DNA of 64,000 bases from Curtobacterium salicis (GCF_011759505.1 NZ_JAAOYO010000005.1:124001-188000); one strand, 5' to 3'; numbered from the stretch's first letter, positions 51,882-61,198 are shown. Made by a program: numbers and translations. The notes: a model not told the origin generated them from the sequence alone.

Positions 51882-53603
51882 TCAGCCGCGCAGCTCGAGG
51901 TACTTGGCGATGAGCGCCTTCGTCGAGGAGTCCTGCGCGTCGAGGGCGTCCTGGTCACCGTCGACCGCCGGAGCGACCTGCAGCGCGAGCTGCTTGCCGA
52001 GCTCGACACCCCACTGGTCGAACGAGTCGATGCCCCAGATCGTGCCCTCGGTGAACACGATGTGCTCGTAGAGGGCGATCAGCTGGCCGAGGACGCTCGG
52101 GGTGAGCTCCGGCGCCAGGATCGACGTCGACGGCTTGTTGCCGGTGAAGGTGCGGGCCGCGACGATCATCTCGTCGGTGGTGCCCTCAGCACGGACCTCG
52201 TCCGCCGTCTTGCCGAAGGCGAGCGCCTTCGACTGCGCGAAGAAGTTCGCCAGGAACAGGGAGTGGACGTCCTGGCCGGGCTGCACGGCCTTGCCGTCGC
52301 CGGTCTCGTCGGCGAGGGCGTGCGCGGGCTTCGCGACCGTGATGAAGTCGGCCGGGATCAACCGGGTGCCCTGGTGGATGAGCTGGTAGAACGCGTGCTG
52401 GCCGTTCGTGCCGGGCTCGCCCCAGAAGACCTCGCCGGTGTCGGTGACGACGTCCGAGCCGTCCCAGCGGACGCGCTTGCCGTTCGACTCCATCGTGAGC
52501 TGCTGCAGGTAGGCCGGGAAGCGGTGCAGGTACTGCGTGTACGGCAGGACCGCGTGGCTCTGGGCCCCGAGGAAGTTCGTGTACCAGACGTTGAGCAGGC
52601 CCATCAGGACCGGGACGTTCTGCTCGAGCGGGGCGGTGCGCATGTGCTCGTCGATGGCGTGGAACCCGGCGAGGAACTGCTCCCAGTTCTCCTGGCCGAT
52701 CGCGATGACGACGCTGGTGCCGATGGCCGAGTCGACCGAGTAGCGGCCGCCCACCCAGTCCCAGAAGCCGAAGGCGTTCTCCGGGTCGATGCCGAACGCG
52801 GCGACCTTGTCGAGCGCGGTGGAGACGGCGACGAAGTGCTTCGCGACGGCGTCCTTCTTCTCGTCGTCGCCGGCGTCGGCGAGGCCGAGGCCCGCCCAGA
52901 GCCACTGGCGCGCGAGGCGTGCGTTCGTCAGGGTCTCGAGGGTGCCGAAGGTCTTCGACGCGACGATGAACAGCGTGGTCTCGGGGTCGAGGCCGGCCGT
53001 CTTCTCGTGGATGTCAGCCGGGTCGATGTTCGAGACGAACCGCACCTCGAGCCCCTGCTGCACGTACGGCTTGAGGGCTTCGTAGACCATGACCGGGCCG
53101 AGGTCCGACCCGCCGATGCCGATGTTGACGACGGTCTCGATGCGCTTGCCGGTGACACCGGTCCAGGCGCCGGAGCGGACCTGCTCGGCGAAGCCGTAGA
53201 CCTTGTCGAGCGTGGCGTGCACGTCGGCGTCGACGTCCTGGCCGTCGACGGTCAGGGGTGCGGCGGGCACCAGGCCCTCGGTCGCCTTCGGTCGGCGGAG
53301 CGCGGTGTGCAGCACGGCGCGGTCCTCGGTCACGTTGATGCGCTCACCGGAGATCATCGCCTGGTAGCGCTCGGCGACGCCGGTGTCCTTCGCGACCTGC
53401 AGCAGTGCCTGCAGGACCTCTTCGGTCACCAGGCCCTTCGACAGGTCGACCGTCAGGTCCGCGGCCTGGAAGGTGTACTTCTCGGCACGACCGGGGTCGG
53501 CGTCGAACCACCCTCGGAGGTCCGGGGAGAAGCCGGCGGCGATGCCGTCGAGCTGCTTCCATCCTGCGGTCGATGTGGGGTCGACGGGTGCGGAATCGGT
53601 CAC
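51882..53603 (-). CDS. pgi: glucose-6-phosphate isomerase
   Basis: A 573-residue glycolytic isomerase interconverting glucose-6-phosphate and fructose-6-phosphate. Signatures are [78 protein letters not shown] and [20 protein letters not shown], with the catalytic His and Lys in [13 protein letters not shown] and [17 protein letters not shown] precedes the GTG at ideal spacing, defining the start; the frame upstream is not coding. Length is within the usual 540-560 range plus a short N-terminal extension. Confidence 0.97.
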   Translation of the reverse strand: MTDSAPVDPTSTAGWKQLDGIAAGFSPDLRGWFDADPGRAEKYTFQAADLTVDLSKGLVTEEVLQALLQVAKDTGVAERYQAMISGERINVTEDRAVLHTALRRPKATEGLVPAAPLTVDGQDVDADVHATLDKVYGFAEQVRSGAWTGVTGKRIETVVNIGIGGSDLGPVMVYEALKPYVQQGLEVRFVSNIDPADIHEKTAGLDPETTLFIVASKTFGTLETLTNARLARQWLWAGLGLADAGDDEKKDAVAKHFVAVSTALDKVAAFGIDPENAFGFWDWVGGRYSVDSAIGTSVVIAIGQENWEQFLAGFHAIDEHMRTAPLEQNVPVLMGLLNVWYTNFLGAQSHAVLPYTQYLHRFPAYLQQLTMESNGKRVRWDGSDVVTDTGEVFWGEPGTNGQHAFYQLIHQGTRLIPADFITVAKPAHALADETGDGKAVQPGQDVHSLFLANFFAQSKALAFGKTADEVRAEGTTDEMIVAARTFTGNKPSTSILAPELTPSVLGQLIALYEHIVFTEGTIWGIDSFDQWGVELGKQLALQVAPAVDGDQDALDAQDSSTKALIAKYLELRG

Positions 53604-53783
53604 TTCGGTCCTCCTGGACGCCAGAGCTGGACGGCCCGCAGACCTGGCGCAGCATCGCGTCGCGGGCCGCGTCCGAGCGTAGTGCCGTTCCGCCGACCTC
53701 GCGCACAGGACCGCGTCGCCCCGTGGAGGCGCCGCGGTCCGGTCCTGCCCGGGCCGGAGCGGGCCGGCCGGGTCTGGACGGAG

Positions 53784-53803
53784 AGTACGAGAACAGTCGT
53801 ACT
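53784..53803. promoter_or_regulatory. inverted repeat upstream of the OYE gene
   Basis: AGTACGA, six bases, TCGTACT form a perfect dyad 40 bases before the OYE start, overlapping a possible -10 (TACTGT). It is a candidate operator of a TetR-, MarR- or Fur-like protein. Confidence 0.5.
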
Positions 53804-53843
53804 GTGGACAGGCCCACGAACCGAACGACCGGGAAGGACCCGC

Positions 53844-54926
53844 GTGACCCACGCACTCTTCGACCCCATCACCCTCCGCGGACTCGAGATCCGGAACCGC
53901 GTGTGGATCCCGCCGATGTGCCAGTACATGGTCGAGGCGCAGGACGGCGTCCCCACCCCGTGGCACCTCGTGCACCTCGGCGGCCTGGCCCGTGGCGGTG
54001 CCGGTGCCGTCGTCGTCGAGGCCACCGGCGTCGTCCCGGAGGGCCGCATCAGCCCGCAGGACCTCGGCCTCTGGAACGACGAGCAGCGGGACGCGTTCCG
54101 CCCGATCACCGACTTCATCCACAGCCAGGGTGCCGTCGCCGGCATCCAGCTCGCCCACGCCGGACGCAAGGCCTCCACCAGCCGCGAGTGGGGTCCCACC
54201 GCGGGTGGCGGCAACGTCGCACCGGAGCAGGGCGGATGGCAGCCGGTCGGGCCGTCGCCGGTCGCGTTCCCCGGTCTGCACGTGCCGACCGAGCTGACCG
54301 TCGAGGGCATCGCCGACGTGGTCCGGGCCTTCGCTGCCGCGGCACGACGCGCGGTCGACGCCGGCTTCGACCTGCTCGAACTGCACGGGGCCCACGGGTA
54401 CCTGCTGCACGAGTTCCTCTCGCCGCTGTCGAACGAGCGCACGGACCAGTACGGCGGCTCGCTCGAGAACCGCGCCCGCGCCCTGCTCGAGACGGTCGAC
54501 GCGGTCCGGGCCGAGGTCGGCGAGGACGTCCCGCTGGTGGTCCGGCTGTCCGCGACCGACTGGGTCGAGGGCGGCTGGGACATCGCCGAGTCCGAGCAGC
54601 TGTCCGCCTGGCTCGGCGAGCACGGCGTGGACCTGGTGTCGGTGTCGACCGGCGGCAACGTCCAGAACGCCCCGATCCCGGTGGGGCCCGGCTACCAGCT
54701 GCCGTTCGCGACCGCGATCCGGCAGGCCACGGGTGTGCCGGTCGCGGCCGTCGGGATGATCGACGACCCGTTCCAGGCCGAGCAGATCGTCGCCCTCGGG
54801 CAGGCCGACGTGGTCCTGGTCGGTCGGGGCGCGCTCCGTGACCCGAACTTCCCGATCCGTGCCGCGCAGGCGTTGCGGGTGGACCTGCCGTACAAGCCGG
54901 CCCCGTACGAGCGCGCCTACCGCTGA
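53844..54926 (+). CDS. Old Yellow Enzyme family NADH:flavin oxidoreductase (YqjM-like)
   Basis: A 360-residue FMN-dependent ene-reductase of the thermophilic-like YqjM class that reduces activated alkenes and quinones. [25 protein letters not shown] is the N-terminal strand with the Cys (part: WIPPMCQYM), [12 protein letters not shown] is the FMN/active-site His segment, [20 protein letters not shown] and [14 protein letters not shown] follow, and [15 protein letters not shown] binds the phosphate. GGGAAGGA precedes the GTG. It may detoxify electrophiles; a dyad operator precedes it. Confidence 0.93.
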   Translation: MTHALFDPITLRGLEIRNRVWIPPMCQYMVEAQDGVPTPWHLVHLGGLARGGAGAVVVEATGVVPEGRISPQDLGLWNDEQRDAFRPITDFIHSQGAVAGIQLAHAGRKASTSREWGPTAGGGNVAPEQGGWQPVGPSPVAFPGLHVPTELTVEGIADVVRAFAAAARRAVDAGFDLLELHGAHGYLLHEFLSPLSNERTDQYGGSLENRARALLETVDAVRAEVGEDVPLVVRLSATDWVEGGWDIAESEQLSAWLGEHGVDLVSVSTGGNVQNAPIPVGPGYQLPFATAIRQATGVPVAAVGMIDDPFQAEQIVALGQADVVLVGRGALRDPNFPIRAAQALRVDLPYKPAPYERAYR

Positions 54927-54935
54927 CCCGCCTCC

Positions 54936-54979
54936 GGTGACGGACGGGAGGCCCGCACCACGGCCTCCCGTCCGTCACC
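54936..54979. terminator. terminator, 18-bp perfect stem
   Basis: The arm starting GGTGACGGACGGGAGG pairs perfectly over 18 bases around CGCACCAC. It ends the OYE transcript and has the recurrent GGACGGGAGGC base. Confidence 0.85.
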
Positions 54980-55066
54980 CTCCACAGGTGGCCGGCCCCG
55001 GTTCGCCGTCCACAGGCACGGACCGCTCCGGCGGCCGGACCGATGTGAGCCGATACCGTGGTCCCC

Positions 55067-56365
55067 ATGACGGGCACGGGGGTGACCGCCGGGCACGACC
55101 CGGCGCGGGGCGAGGAGTGGTCGCGGCTGCCCGTGGGACGGCGCGAACGCCACCAGGACGCGGTCCTGGCGCTCGTCCTGGCCGGCGCGCTGGCGGTGTC
55201 CATGGTGCTCTACGACTCGATGGGCCTGTACGACGACCCGGCACCGTGGTGGGTGTCGGCGGTCATGGTCGTCGCGAACGCCGGGCCGCTCGCGTTCCGC
55301 CGCCGGTTCCCGATGTCGGTCGCCGTCGTCGCCGCTGTGGCCTTCGCCGCGACCCAGCTCCTACACGTGCCAGAGGGGCTGTTCGTCAACTTCACCCTCT
55401 TCATCGCCCTGTACACGGTCGGCGCCTGGTGCTCCGACCGGGTCCGGGCCGAAGCGGTGCGCTGGGTCCTCATCCTCGGCATGTTCGCGTGGGTGTTCCT
55501 GGCGATCGTGTTCCGGTGGTCGGTGCCCAGTGCCCTCCCGGACGACGGCGACTCGGTCATCCCGCCGTACGTGGCGAACTCGTTGCTGTCGATCATCATC
55601 AACCTCGTGTACTTCGGCGCGGCCTGGTACTCCGGCAACCGCGCGTGGACCGCGGCGGTGGCGAAGCACGACCTCGACGAACGGACGGTCGAACTCGCCA
55701 CCGAGCGGGAGCGGTCCGCGGCGCAGGCCGTCGCCCTCGAACGCGTCCGGATCGCCCGGGAACTCCACGACGTCGTCGCGCACCACGTGTCGCTGATGGG
55801 GGTGCAGGCCGGAGCTGCCCGACGGGTGATCGACCGCGACCCGGAGCAGGCCGCCGCGTCCCTCGGTGTCGTCGAGGACAGCGCACGGACCGCGGTGGAG
55901 GAGCTGCGCCGGATGCTCGGCACCCTCCGCCAGACCGACTCCGACGGCCACACGCTGCCGGCTGACGCCCCGAGCACCGAGGGCCTCGCACGGCTGCCGG
56001 AGTTGGCGACGGCCGCGACCACCGCCGGGCACGACACCGGCTTCAGCGTCGTCGGCGACGAACGGCCCGTGCCGCCGACCGTCGCCGCGGTGGCCTACCG
56101 GATCGCGCAGGAGGCCGTGACGAACGTCCTCAAGCACGCCGGACCCGACGCCCGCGCCGACCTGCGACTGCGGTACCTGCCGGACGCCCTCGAGCTCGAG
56201 GTGACCGACACCGGGGCCGGAGCACGGGCCTCCCGGTCGACCGCGGGCAGCGGGCTCGGCCACGTCGGCATGCGGGAACGCGTCGCCGCGGTCGGCGGAC
56301 GGATCGAGATCGGCCCGCGCGCTCGTGGCGGCTACCTGGTGCGGGCATGGCTGCCGACGGCGTGA
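55067..56365 (+). CDS. NarL-type sensor histidine kinase
   Basis: A 432-residue membrane kinase of the HisKA_3 type. About six hydrophobic segments span residues 35-190 (VLALVLAGALAVSMVL, FTLFIALYTVGAWCSD, LLSIIINLVYFGAAWY). The dimerisation domain has the phosphoacceptor in ARELHDVVAHHVSLMGVQAG, and the ATPase domain has YRIAQEAVTNVLKHAG and GHVGMRERVAAVGG. TACCGT lies seven bases before the ATG, so a leaderless start is proposed; a GTG nine bases earlier lies in the -10. It is coupled to a LuxR-type response regulator and precedes an ABC exporter. Confidence 0.9.
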   Translation: MTGTGVTAGHDPARGEEWSRLPVGRRERHQDAVLALVLAGALAVSMVLYDSMGLYDDPAPWWVSAVMVVANAGPLAFRRRFPMSVAVVAAVAFAATQLLHVPEGLFVNFTLFIALYTVGAWCSDRVRAEAVRWVLILGMFAWVFLAIVFRWSVPSALPDDGDSVIPPYVANSLLSIIINLVYFGAAWYSGNRAWTAAVAKHDLDERTVELATERERSAAQAVALERVRIARELHDVVAHHVSLMGVQAGAARRVIDRDPEQAAASLGVVEDSARTAVEELRRMLGTLRQTDSDGHTLPADAPSTEGLARLPELATAATTAGHDTGFSVVGDERPVPPTVAAVAYRIAQEAVTNVLKHAGPDARADLRLRYLPDALELEVTDTGAGARASRSTAGSGLGHVGMRERVAAVGGRIEIGPRARGGYLVRAWLPTA

Positions 56366-57042
56366 TCCGGGTCGTCCTGGCCGACGACCAGGACCTGGTC
56401 CGGGCGGGCTTCCGGGTGATCCTGGAGTCCGAACCCGGCGTGCAGGTCGTGGCCGAAGCCCGCGACGGAGCCGCGGCGGTGGCAGCCGTCGCCGCCCACC
56501 GGCCGGACGTCGTGTGCCTCGACGTGCAGATGCCCGGCGTCGACGGGCTCGAGGCCGCCCGCCGCATCACCGCGACGGACGACCCACCGGCGGTGCTCGT
56601 CCTGACCACGTTCGACACGGACGAGTACCTGTTCGACGCGCTCGCCGCCGGTGCCAGCGGGTTCCTGCTGAAGAACGCCTCGCCGGAGAAGCTCATCGAG
56701 GCCGTGCGCACCGTCGCCGCCGGGGACGCCCTGCTGTCCCCCGACGTGACGCGACGGGTGATCAGCCGCGCGACGACGGCGATTGTGCCCGTGGTCCCGA
56801 CGACCGAGCGCGTGGTCGACCCCGGTACCGCGCCGGTCGCCGGCCTGACCGAGCGTGAGACCGAGGTGCTGCGGCTGCTCGGGCGGGGCCTCAGCAACGC
56901 CGAGATCGCCCGGTTGCTCTTCGTCGGCGATGCCACCGTGAAGACCCACGTGTCGAACGTCCTGCAGAAGCTCGGCGTGCGCGACCGGATCCAGGCCGTC
57001 GTCTGGGCGTACGAGAACGGTGTGGTCCGCTCCGGCGACTGA
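56362..57042 (+). CDS. NarL/LuxR-type response regulator
   Basis: A 226-residue regulator. The receiver has VLADDQDLVRAGF, phosphoacceptor Asp in VVCLDVQMPGVDG, Thr in VLVLTTFDTDEY and Lys in FLLKNASPEKL. The C-terminal LuxR helix-turn-helix is LTERETEVLRLLGRGLSNAEI (part: VLRLLGRGLSNAEI) with VKTHVSNVLQKLGVRDR. A GTG overlapping the kinase stop (GTGA) was chosen; an ATG at 56347 is possible. It probably controls the ABC genes downstream, separated only by a stem-loop element. Confidence 0.92.
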   Translation: MIRVVLADDQDLVRAGFRVILESEPGVQVVAEARDGAAAVAAVAAHRPDVVCLDVQMPGVDGLEAARRITATDDPPAVLVLTTFDTDEYLFDALAAGASGFLLKNASPEKLIEAVRTVAAGDALLSPDVTRRVISRATTAIVPVVPTTERVVDPGTAPVAGLTERETEVLRLLGRGLSNAEIARLLFVGDATVKTHVSNVLQKLGVRDRIQAVVWAYENGVVRSGD

Positions 57043-57045
57043 CCC

Positions 57046-57119
57046 CCGCAAAACGCAACGTGGGTGGCACCGCGCAACGGTGTTCCGTGGCGCGGCACCG
57101 CCCACGTTGCGTTTCGCGG
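57046..57119. repeat. 74-nt stem-loop repeat, copy C
   Basis: The best paired copy: about 35-base arms, left end CCGCAAAACGCAACGTGGG, right end CCCACGTTGCGTTTCGCGG, loop TGTT. It starts three bases after the response-regulator stop. It differs from copy B in both arms at matching positions (GTCGG/CCGAC versus GTGGG/CCCAC), so the changes compensate. Confidence 0.92.
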
Positions 57120-57247
57120 AGGGGCCTGCTCTCCCCCGCGCGGCGGACACGACGCCGGCGCGATCCCCGTCTCGCGCCGGAGGCGGCGACCCCACCTCCC
57201 TCGTAGCGTCGGAGGCGCAGCGATCGTCGCTGCGGAAGGGACCCGCC

Positions 57248-58129
57248 ATGCTCAGCATCGAGGGAGTGACCAAGCACTTCGGCGAGCGCCGCGTGCTCGA
57301 CGACGTCGGCTTCACGGTCGGCCGCGGTCGGTTGACCGGGTTCGTCGGCGGCAACGGCGCCGGCAAGACCACGACCATGCGCATCATGCTCGGCGTGCTC
57401 GACGCCGACCGCGGCACCGTCGCGATCGACGGCGTGCCGATCGGCCCCGCCGACCGTCGTCGGTTCGGCTACATGCCCGAGGAACGCGGCCTGTACCCGA
57501 AGATGCCGGTCGCGGAGCAGGTCACCTACCTGGCGCGGCTGCACGGTGTCGACCGTCGGACGGCGACGGCGCGGACCACCGAGCTGCTCGAGCGCCTCGA
57601 ACTCGGAGCGCACGCCGGGGACCCGGTGGAGAAGCTCTCCCTCGGCAACCAGCAGCGGGTGCAGGTCGCCGCGGCGCTGGCCCACCGGCCGGAGGTCCTG
57701 GTGCTCGACGAACCGTTCTCCGGGCTGGACCCGATGGCCGTCGACACGGTCCTGGGCGTCCTCCGCGAGACCGCGGCGGACGGGGTGCCGGTGCTGTTCT
57801 CCAGCCACCAGCTCGACGTGGTCGAGCGCCTCTGCGACGACGTCGTCGTGATCGCCGGCGGTCGGATCCGTGCGTCCGGCCCCCAGGACGAACTGCGACG
57901 GAACGCGGGCCCGGCAGCGTGGGAGATCCTGGTGGCGGACGACGTCGCCTGGCTCCGCGACGAACCGGGCGTCACGATCCGGGCCTTCGACGGCGGCTAC
58001 GCCCTGTTCGAGGCCGACGAGTCCGTCGCCCAGGGCGTGCTACAGCGTGCGGTCGCACGCGGGCCGGTGGCGTCCTTCGGTCCCCGGGTCCCCCGCCTCA
58101 GTGAGGTCTTCGCGGAGGTCGCACGATGA
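57248..58129 (+). CDS. ABC transporter ATP-binding protein (NatA-like)
   Basis: A 293-residue ATPase. Walker A is FVGGNGAGKTTTMRIMLG, the Q-loop region is FGYMPEERGLYPKMPV, the signature is KLSLGNQQRVQVAAALAH and Walker B is VLVLDEPFSGLDPMAV with the switch His in LFSSHQLDVVERL. The C-terminal extension (about 80 residues) is typical of ATPases of ABC-2 exporters such as NatA. AAGGGA precedes the ATG. It overlaps the permease gene by ATGA. Confidence 0.93.
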   Translation: MLSIEGVTKHFGERRVLDDVGFTVGRGRLTGFVGGNGAGKTTTMRIMLGVLDADRGTVAIDGVPIGPADRRRFGYMPEERGLYPKMPVAEQVTYLARLHGVDRRTATARTTELLERLELGAHAGDPVEKLSLGNQQRVQVAAALAHRPEVLVLDEPFSGLDPMAVDTVLGVLRETAADGVPVLFSSHQLDVVERLCDDVVVIAGGRIRASGPQDELRRNAGPAAWEILVADDVAWLRDEPGVTIRAFDGGYALFEADESVAQGVLQRAVARGPVASFGPRVPRLSEVFAEVAR

Positions 58130-59211
58130 GCATCGTCCAGCGCAGCACCGTCGACGCCGTGCGGCTCGTCACCGTGCGGGAGATCCAGGCCCGACTGCGG
58201 AGCAAGGCCTTCGTCGTCTCCGCGGTGATCCTGCTCGTGATGGTCGTGGCCGGCATCGTCGTGGCGGGCATCGTCGGGAAGTCGACGGCGAACGCGACGA
58301 CCCCGGTCGCCGTGGTGAGCGGTGTGAGCCTGCTGAGCGCCGACGGACTCGACGTGACGCGGGCCTCCGATCGGGCGGCCGCCGAGCAGCTCGTGCGTGA
58401 CGGCGACGTGGACGCTGCGATCGTCCCCGACGGCGGGCACCTCGGCTTCCGGGTCGTCGGTCTCGACAGTGCGCCGACCGACATGGTGCAGGCGCTCAGC
58501 GTCTCGCCCGAGGTGGACCTGCTCGACCCCGGTGCGCTGCCCGCGGGTCTGGTGTCCCTGGTGGGGATCGCCTTCGGCGTGGTGTTCTTCGCCTCTGCGG
58601 TGACGTTCGGGCAGTCGATCGCGCAGAGCGTGGTGGAGGAGAAGTCCACCCGGGTCGTGGAGATCCTGATGGCGGCGATCCCGGCCCGGGCGCTGCTCGC
58701 CGGCAAGGTGATCGGCAACAGCGCGATGGCGCTCGGGCAGATCGTCGCCATCGCCATCGCGGCCGCGATCGCCCTGGCGGTGACGGGGCAGGACAACCTC
58801 TTCACGCTCCTCGGCCCGAGCGCGCTGTGGTTCGTCGGGTTCTTCGCGGTCGGGTTCGTCCTCATCGCGGCGCTGTTCGCGGCCTCGGCGGCTCTGGTGT
58901 CCCGTCAGGAGGACGTCGGCAGCGTGACCACCCCGGTGATGATGCTGCTGATGATCCCGTACTTCCTCATCGTGTTCGCCGCGGACGACCCGACGATCCT
59001 CGGGATCATGTCGTACGTGCCGTTCAGCGCCCCGATCGGCATGCCGGTCCGGATCTTCCTGGGCACGGCGGAGTGGTGGGAGCCCGTGCTCTCGCTGGTC
59101 GTCGTCGCGGTGTCCGCACTGGTCGTGGTGCTGCTCGGCGCCCGCGTGTACGAGAACGCGCTGCTCCGGACGGGTGGCCGGGTGAAGCTGGGCGAGGCGA
59201 TCCGCGGCTGA
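58126..59211 (+). CDS. ABC-2 type transporter permease (NatB-like)
   Basis: A 361-residue permease. One N-terminal helix (AFVVSAVILLVMVVAGIVV) precedes a large extracytoplasmic domain of about 130 residues, then six hydrophobic segments including VEEKSTRVVEILMAAIPARALLAG (part: EEKSTRVVEILMAA), the signature of NatB/ABC-2 exporters. It probably exports Na+, a peptide or a lipid compound, under control of the upstream two-component system. The ATG overlaps the ATPase stop (ATGA). Confidence 0.92.
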   Translation: MSIVQRSTVDAVRLVTVREIQARLRSKAFVVSAVILLVMVVAGIVVAGIVGKSTANATTPVAVVSGVSLLSADGLDVTRASDRAAAEQLVRDGDVDAAIVPDGGHLGFRVVGLDSAPTDMVQALSVSPEVDLLDPGALPAGLVSLVGIAFGVVFFASAVTFGQSIAQSVVEEKSTRVVEILMAAIPARALLAGKVIGNSAMALGQIVAIAIAAAIALAVTGQDNLFTLLGPSALWFVGFFAVGFVLIAALFAASAALVSRQEDVGSVTTPVMMLLMIPYFLIVFAADDPTILGIMSYVPFSAPIGMPVRIFLGTAEWWEPVLSLVVVAVSALVVVLLGARVYENALLRTGGRVKLGEAIRG

Positions 59212-59319
59212 TCCGAGCAAGGCTGAGATGCTCCGCTGGACGCGGTCGGCCGGTCCCCCGTGGCGGTTCCCGGACACCGGGCTGCCACCGGGGACGGCGG
59301 CCGTGGGATGCTTCGCCTG

Positions 59320-60282
59320 ATGCCGATCGACGACGCGATGCCGGTGCGCCTCGACGTGACGGGGACGGACCTCGGGGAAGCCGCGACCTTCATCGCGGAC
59401 CTCTACGGCGCCGACCTGCACGTCGGGCCGGCGTCGACGCCGTTCTCGTTCCGGTACGCGGCCATGGGCGACAGCACGATGTCACTGCACACGGCGCAGT
59501 TCGCCGGGCACCTCCACGGGGACCTGCCGCCGTCCGACGCCGTCATCGTCCAGTGGCTGCAGTCCGGGTCCTCGCGCCTGGACACCGGTGGCAGCGTCCT
59601 CGAGATGGAACCCGGCGTCCCGGTGCCCCTGCTGCCCGACCGCACGTTCTCGTTCTCGATGGACGACTACGAGCAGCGGCTCGTCCACCTGTCCCGCGAG
59701 GTCGTCGAACGCGTCGCCGCCGAACAGGGTGCGGACCTGACCGCGGGCCTGCGCTTCGACCACACGACCGCGCCGTCCGAGCAGTCCGTCCGCACCTGGC
59801 ACAACACGGTGTCGCTCATCTCGCACACCCTCCGTGACGGCACACCCGGCCGCCTGCTGCACGCCGAGATGGCGCGACTGGCGGCGGCGTCGCTGCTCGA
59901 GATGTACCCACAGCAGCGACCGGTGCGCCGGGACCCCGAGGGGACGGCGCTGTCGGTCCACGTCCGAGCGGCCGTCGAGTACGTCAACGACCACGCCCGG
60001 ATGCCGATCACCACGAGCTCCCTGGCCCGGCACCTCGACGTCAGCCTGCGGGCGCTGCAGGAGGCCTTCCAGCGCGATCTGCAGACGACGCCGAACGCCT
60101 ACATCCGGCAGGTGCGCCTGGACCGGGTGCGGCAGGAGCTGCTCGTCTCCGAGCCGACCACCGTCATCGTCCGCGAGGTCGCCGCGGCGTGGGGGTTCGC
60201 GCACCTCGGACGCTTCGCCCAGCAGTACGCGACGGAGTTCGGCGAGACGCCGACGGCCACGCTCGAGCGTCCGGTCAGATGA
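59320..60282 (+). CDS. AraC family transcriptional regulator
   Basis: A 320-residue regulator. The C-terminal AraC/XylS domain has two helix-turn-helix motifs (ITTSSLARHLDVSLRALQEAFQRD, part: TSSLARHLDVSLRALQEAF; then VREVAAAWGFAHLGRFAQQY and FGETPTATL). The N-terminal 200 residues resemble the ArsR-like AraC_binding_2 type sensing domain (FSFRYAAMGDSTMSLHTAQF). GATGCT lies seven bases before the ATG. It converges on the TetR gene and overlaps it by eight bases at the 3' ends. No target is obvious. Confidence 0.9.
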   Translation: MPIDDAMPVRLDVTGTDLGEAATFIADLYGADLHVGPASTPFSFRYAAMGDSTMSLHTAQFAGHLHGDLPPSDAVIVQWLQSGSSRLDTGGSVLEMEPGVPVPLLPDRTFSFSMDDYEQRLVHLSREVVERVAAEQGADLTAGLRFDHTTAPSEQSVRTWHNTVSLISHTLRDGTPGRLLHAEMARLAAASLLEMYPQQRPVRRDPEGTALSVHVRAAVEYVNDHARMPITTSSLARHLDVSLRALQEAFQRDLQTTPNAYIRQVRLDRVRQELLVSEPTTVIVREVAAAWGFAHLGRFAQQYATEFGETPTATLERPVR

Positions 60283-60874
60283 AGTCGGTGTGCGCGGTCG
60301 GCGCGTAGGCCGTCATCAGCGTCGCGGCGGCGAGCCGGGCGGAACGCGCCGGACGCGTGGTGCGGTGGATCGCCGACTCGACCTTGGCACCCTCGACCAG
60401 CAGGGAGAGCGCGTCCGCGACGTGCGCGGGCAGACCGGCACGACCGGCGAGGGCGTGCAGATGCGCCTCGATGCCGCGCAGGTGGTCGTGTGCGAGGGCG
60501 GCGACCCGTGACTCGGATCGTCCGAGCTCGCCGTAGCCGTTGATGAAGGCGCATCCGGTCCAGGACTCGTCCTGGAAGCACGATTCGAGGTGCGCGAAGA
60601 CGGTGAGGATCTCGTCCCGGGCGTCGGCGGCACCGACGGCGGCCTCAGCGAGCCCCTCGTTCCACTGCTCGTGCCGGTGTTCCAGCACGGCGACCACGAC
60701 GTCGATCCGCTCCGGGAAGTGCTGGCGGACCGCGTCCGGGTCCGCTCCGGCGAGCGTCGCGACGGTGGCGTGGTCGAGTCCGACGGCCCCCTCGGCGGTG
60801 AAGACCCGGTCGGCGGCGTCGACGACGCGAGCACGGTCCCAGCGGTACGGTTCCTGCTCGACGTCGACGCCCAC
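60275..60874 (-). CDS. TetR family regulator, last gene of a small-ORF micro-operon
   Basis: A 199-residue TetR regulator. The N-terminal helix-turn-helix is YRWDRARVVDAADRVFTAEG, LDHATVATLAGADPDAVRQHFPERID (part: HATVATLAGADPDAVRQHF). The C-terminal part (FAHLESCFQDESWTGCAFING) matches the TetR_C family with a conserved Cys and Trp. The GTG is one base after the stop of a 53-residue ORF, so it is the fifth gene of an operon of four tiny ORFs. Two palindromes at the operon promoter are likely its operators. Confidence 0.85.
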   Translation of the reverse strand: MGVDVEQEPYRWDRARVVDAADRVFTAEGAVGLDHATVATLAGADPDAVRQHFPERIDVVVAVLEHRHEQWNEGLAEAAVGAADARDEILTVFAHLESCFQDESWTGCAFINGYGELGRSESRVAALAHDHLRGIEAHLHALAGRAGLPAHVADALSLLVEGAKVESAIHRTTRPARSARLAAATLMTAYAPTAHTDFI

Positions 60875-60875
60875 G

Positions 60876-61037
60876 TCAGATGGTCGTCGTCGTGGTGCGG
60901 AGGGTGACGGCTCGGGCGATGCGCTCGGCGCACAGTGCCTCGAGCCGGGCGAGCCGGGCCCAGACGACGCGGTGGTCGGCACTCAGCCCGGTCGCGTCGG
61001 CCGTCACGCGGACGGTGCCCTGCTCGAGGGCGATCAC
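60876..61037 (-). CDS. small ORF 4 of micro-operon (53 aa)
   Basis: A 53-residue ORF: VIALEQGTVRVTADATGLSA then HRVVWARLARLEALCAERIA and a basic Thr-rich end. The central part is predicted to be a helix. No family was recognised. Its GTG overlaps the stop of the previous ORF (GTGA), and its TGA is one base from the TetR start, which is the best evidence that it is translated. Confidence 0.5.
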   Translation of the reverse strand: MIALEQGTVRVTADATGLSADHRVVWARLARLEALCAERIARAVTLRTTTTTI

Positions 61038-61198
61038 GCAGCGGCCTGGAAGAAGTCGGCGTAGGTCGGGTCGGCGCTGACGCCGATGCCGAGCCGGCTG
61101 ATCACGATGCGGTCGATCTCGACGGGCGAGGACATGCCTCGACGGTGCCACTCCAGGGGGTCGGAGCGGAGTTCCTGCATCAAGGTCGAGTCACGCAC
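61034..61198 (-). CDS. small ORF 3 of micro-operon (54 aa)
   Basis: A 54-residue ORF: VRDSTLMQELRSDPLEWHRR, GMSSPVEIDRIVISRLGIGV and SADPTYADFFQAAA. The helix-and-loop pattern looks like a folded or partner-binding small protein rather than noise. AGGAGG precedes the GTG at seven bases, the best ribosome site in the operon. It overlaps the end of small ORF 2 and couples into ORF 4 (GTGA). No family was recognised. Confidence 0.55.
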   Translation of the reverse strand: MRDSTLMQELRSDPLEWHRRGMSSPVEIDRIVISRLGIGVSADPTYADFFQAAA

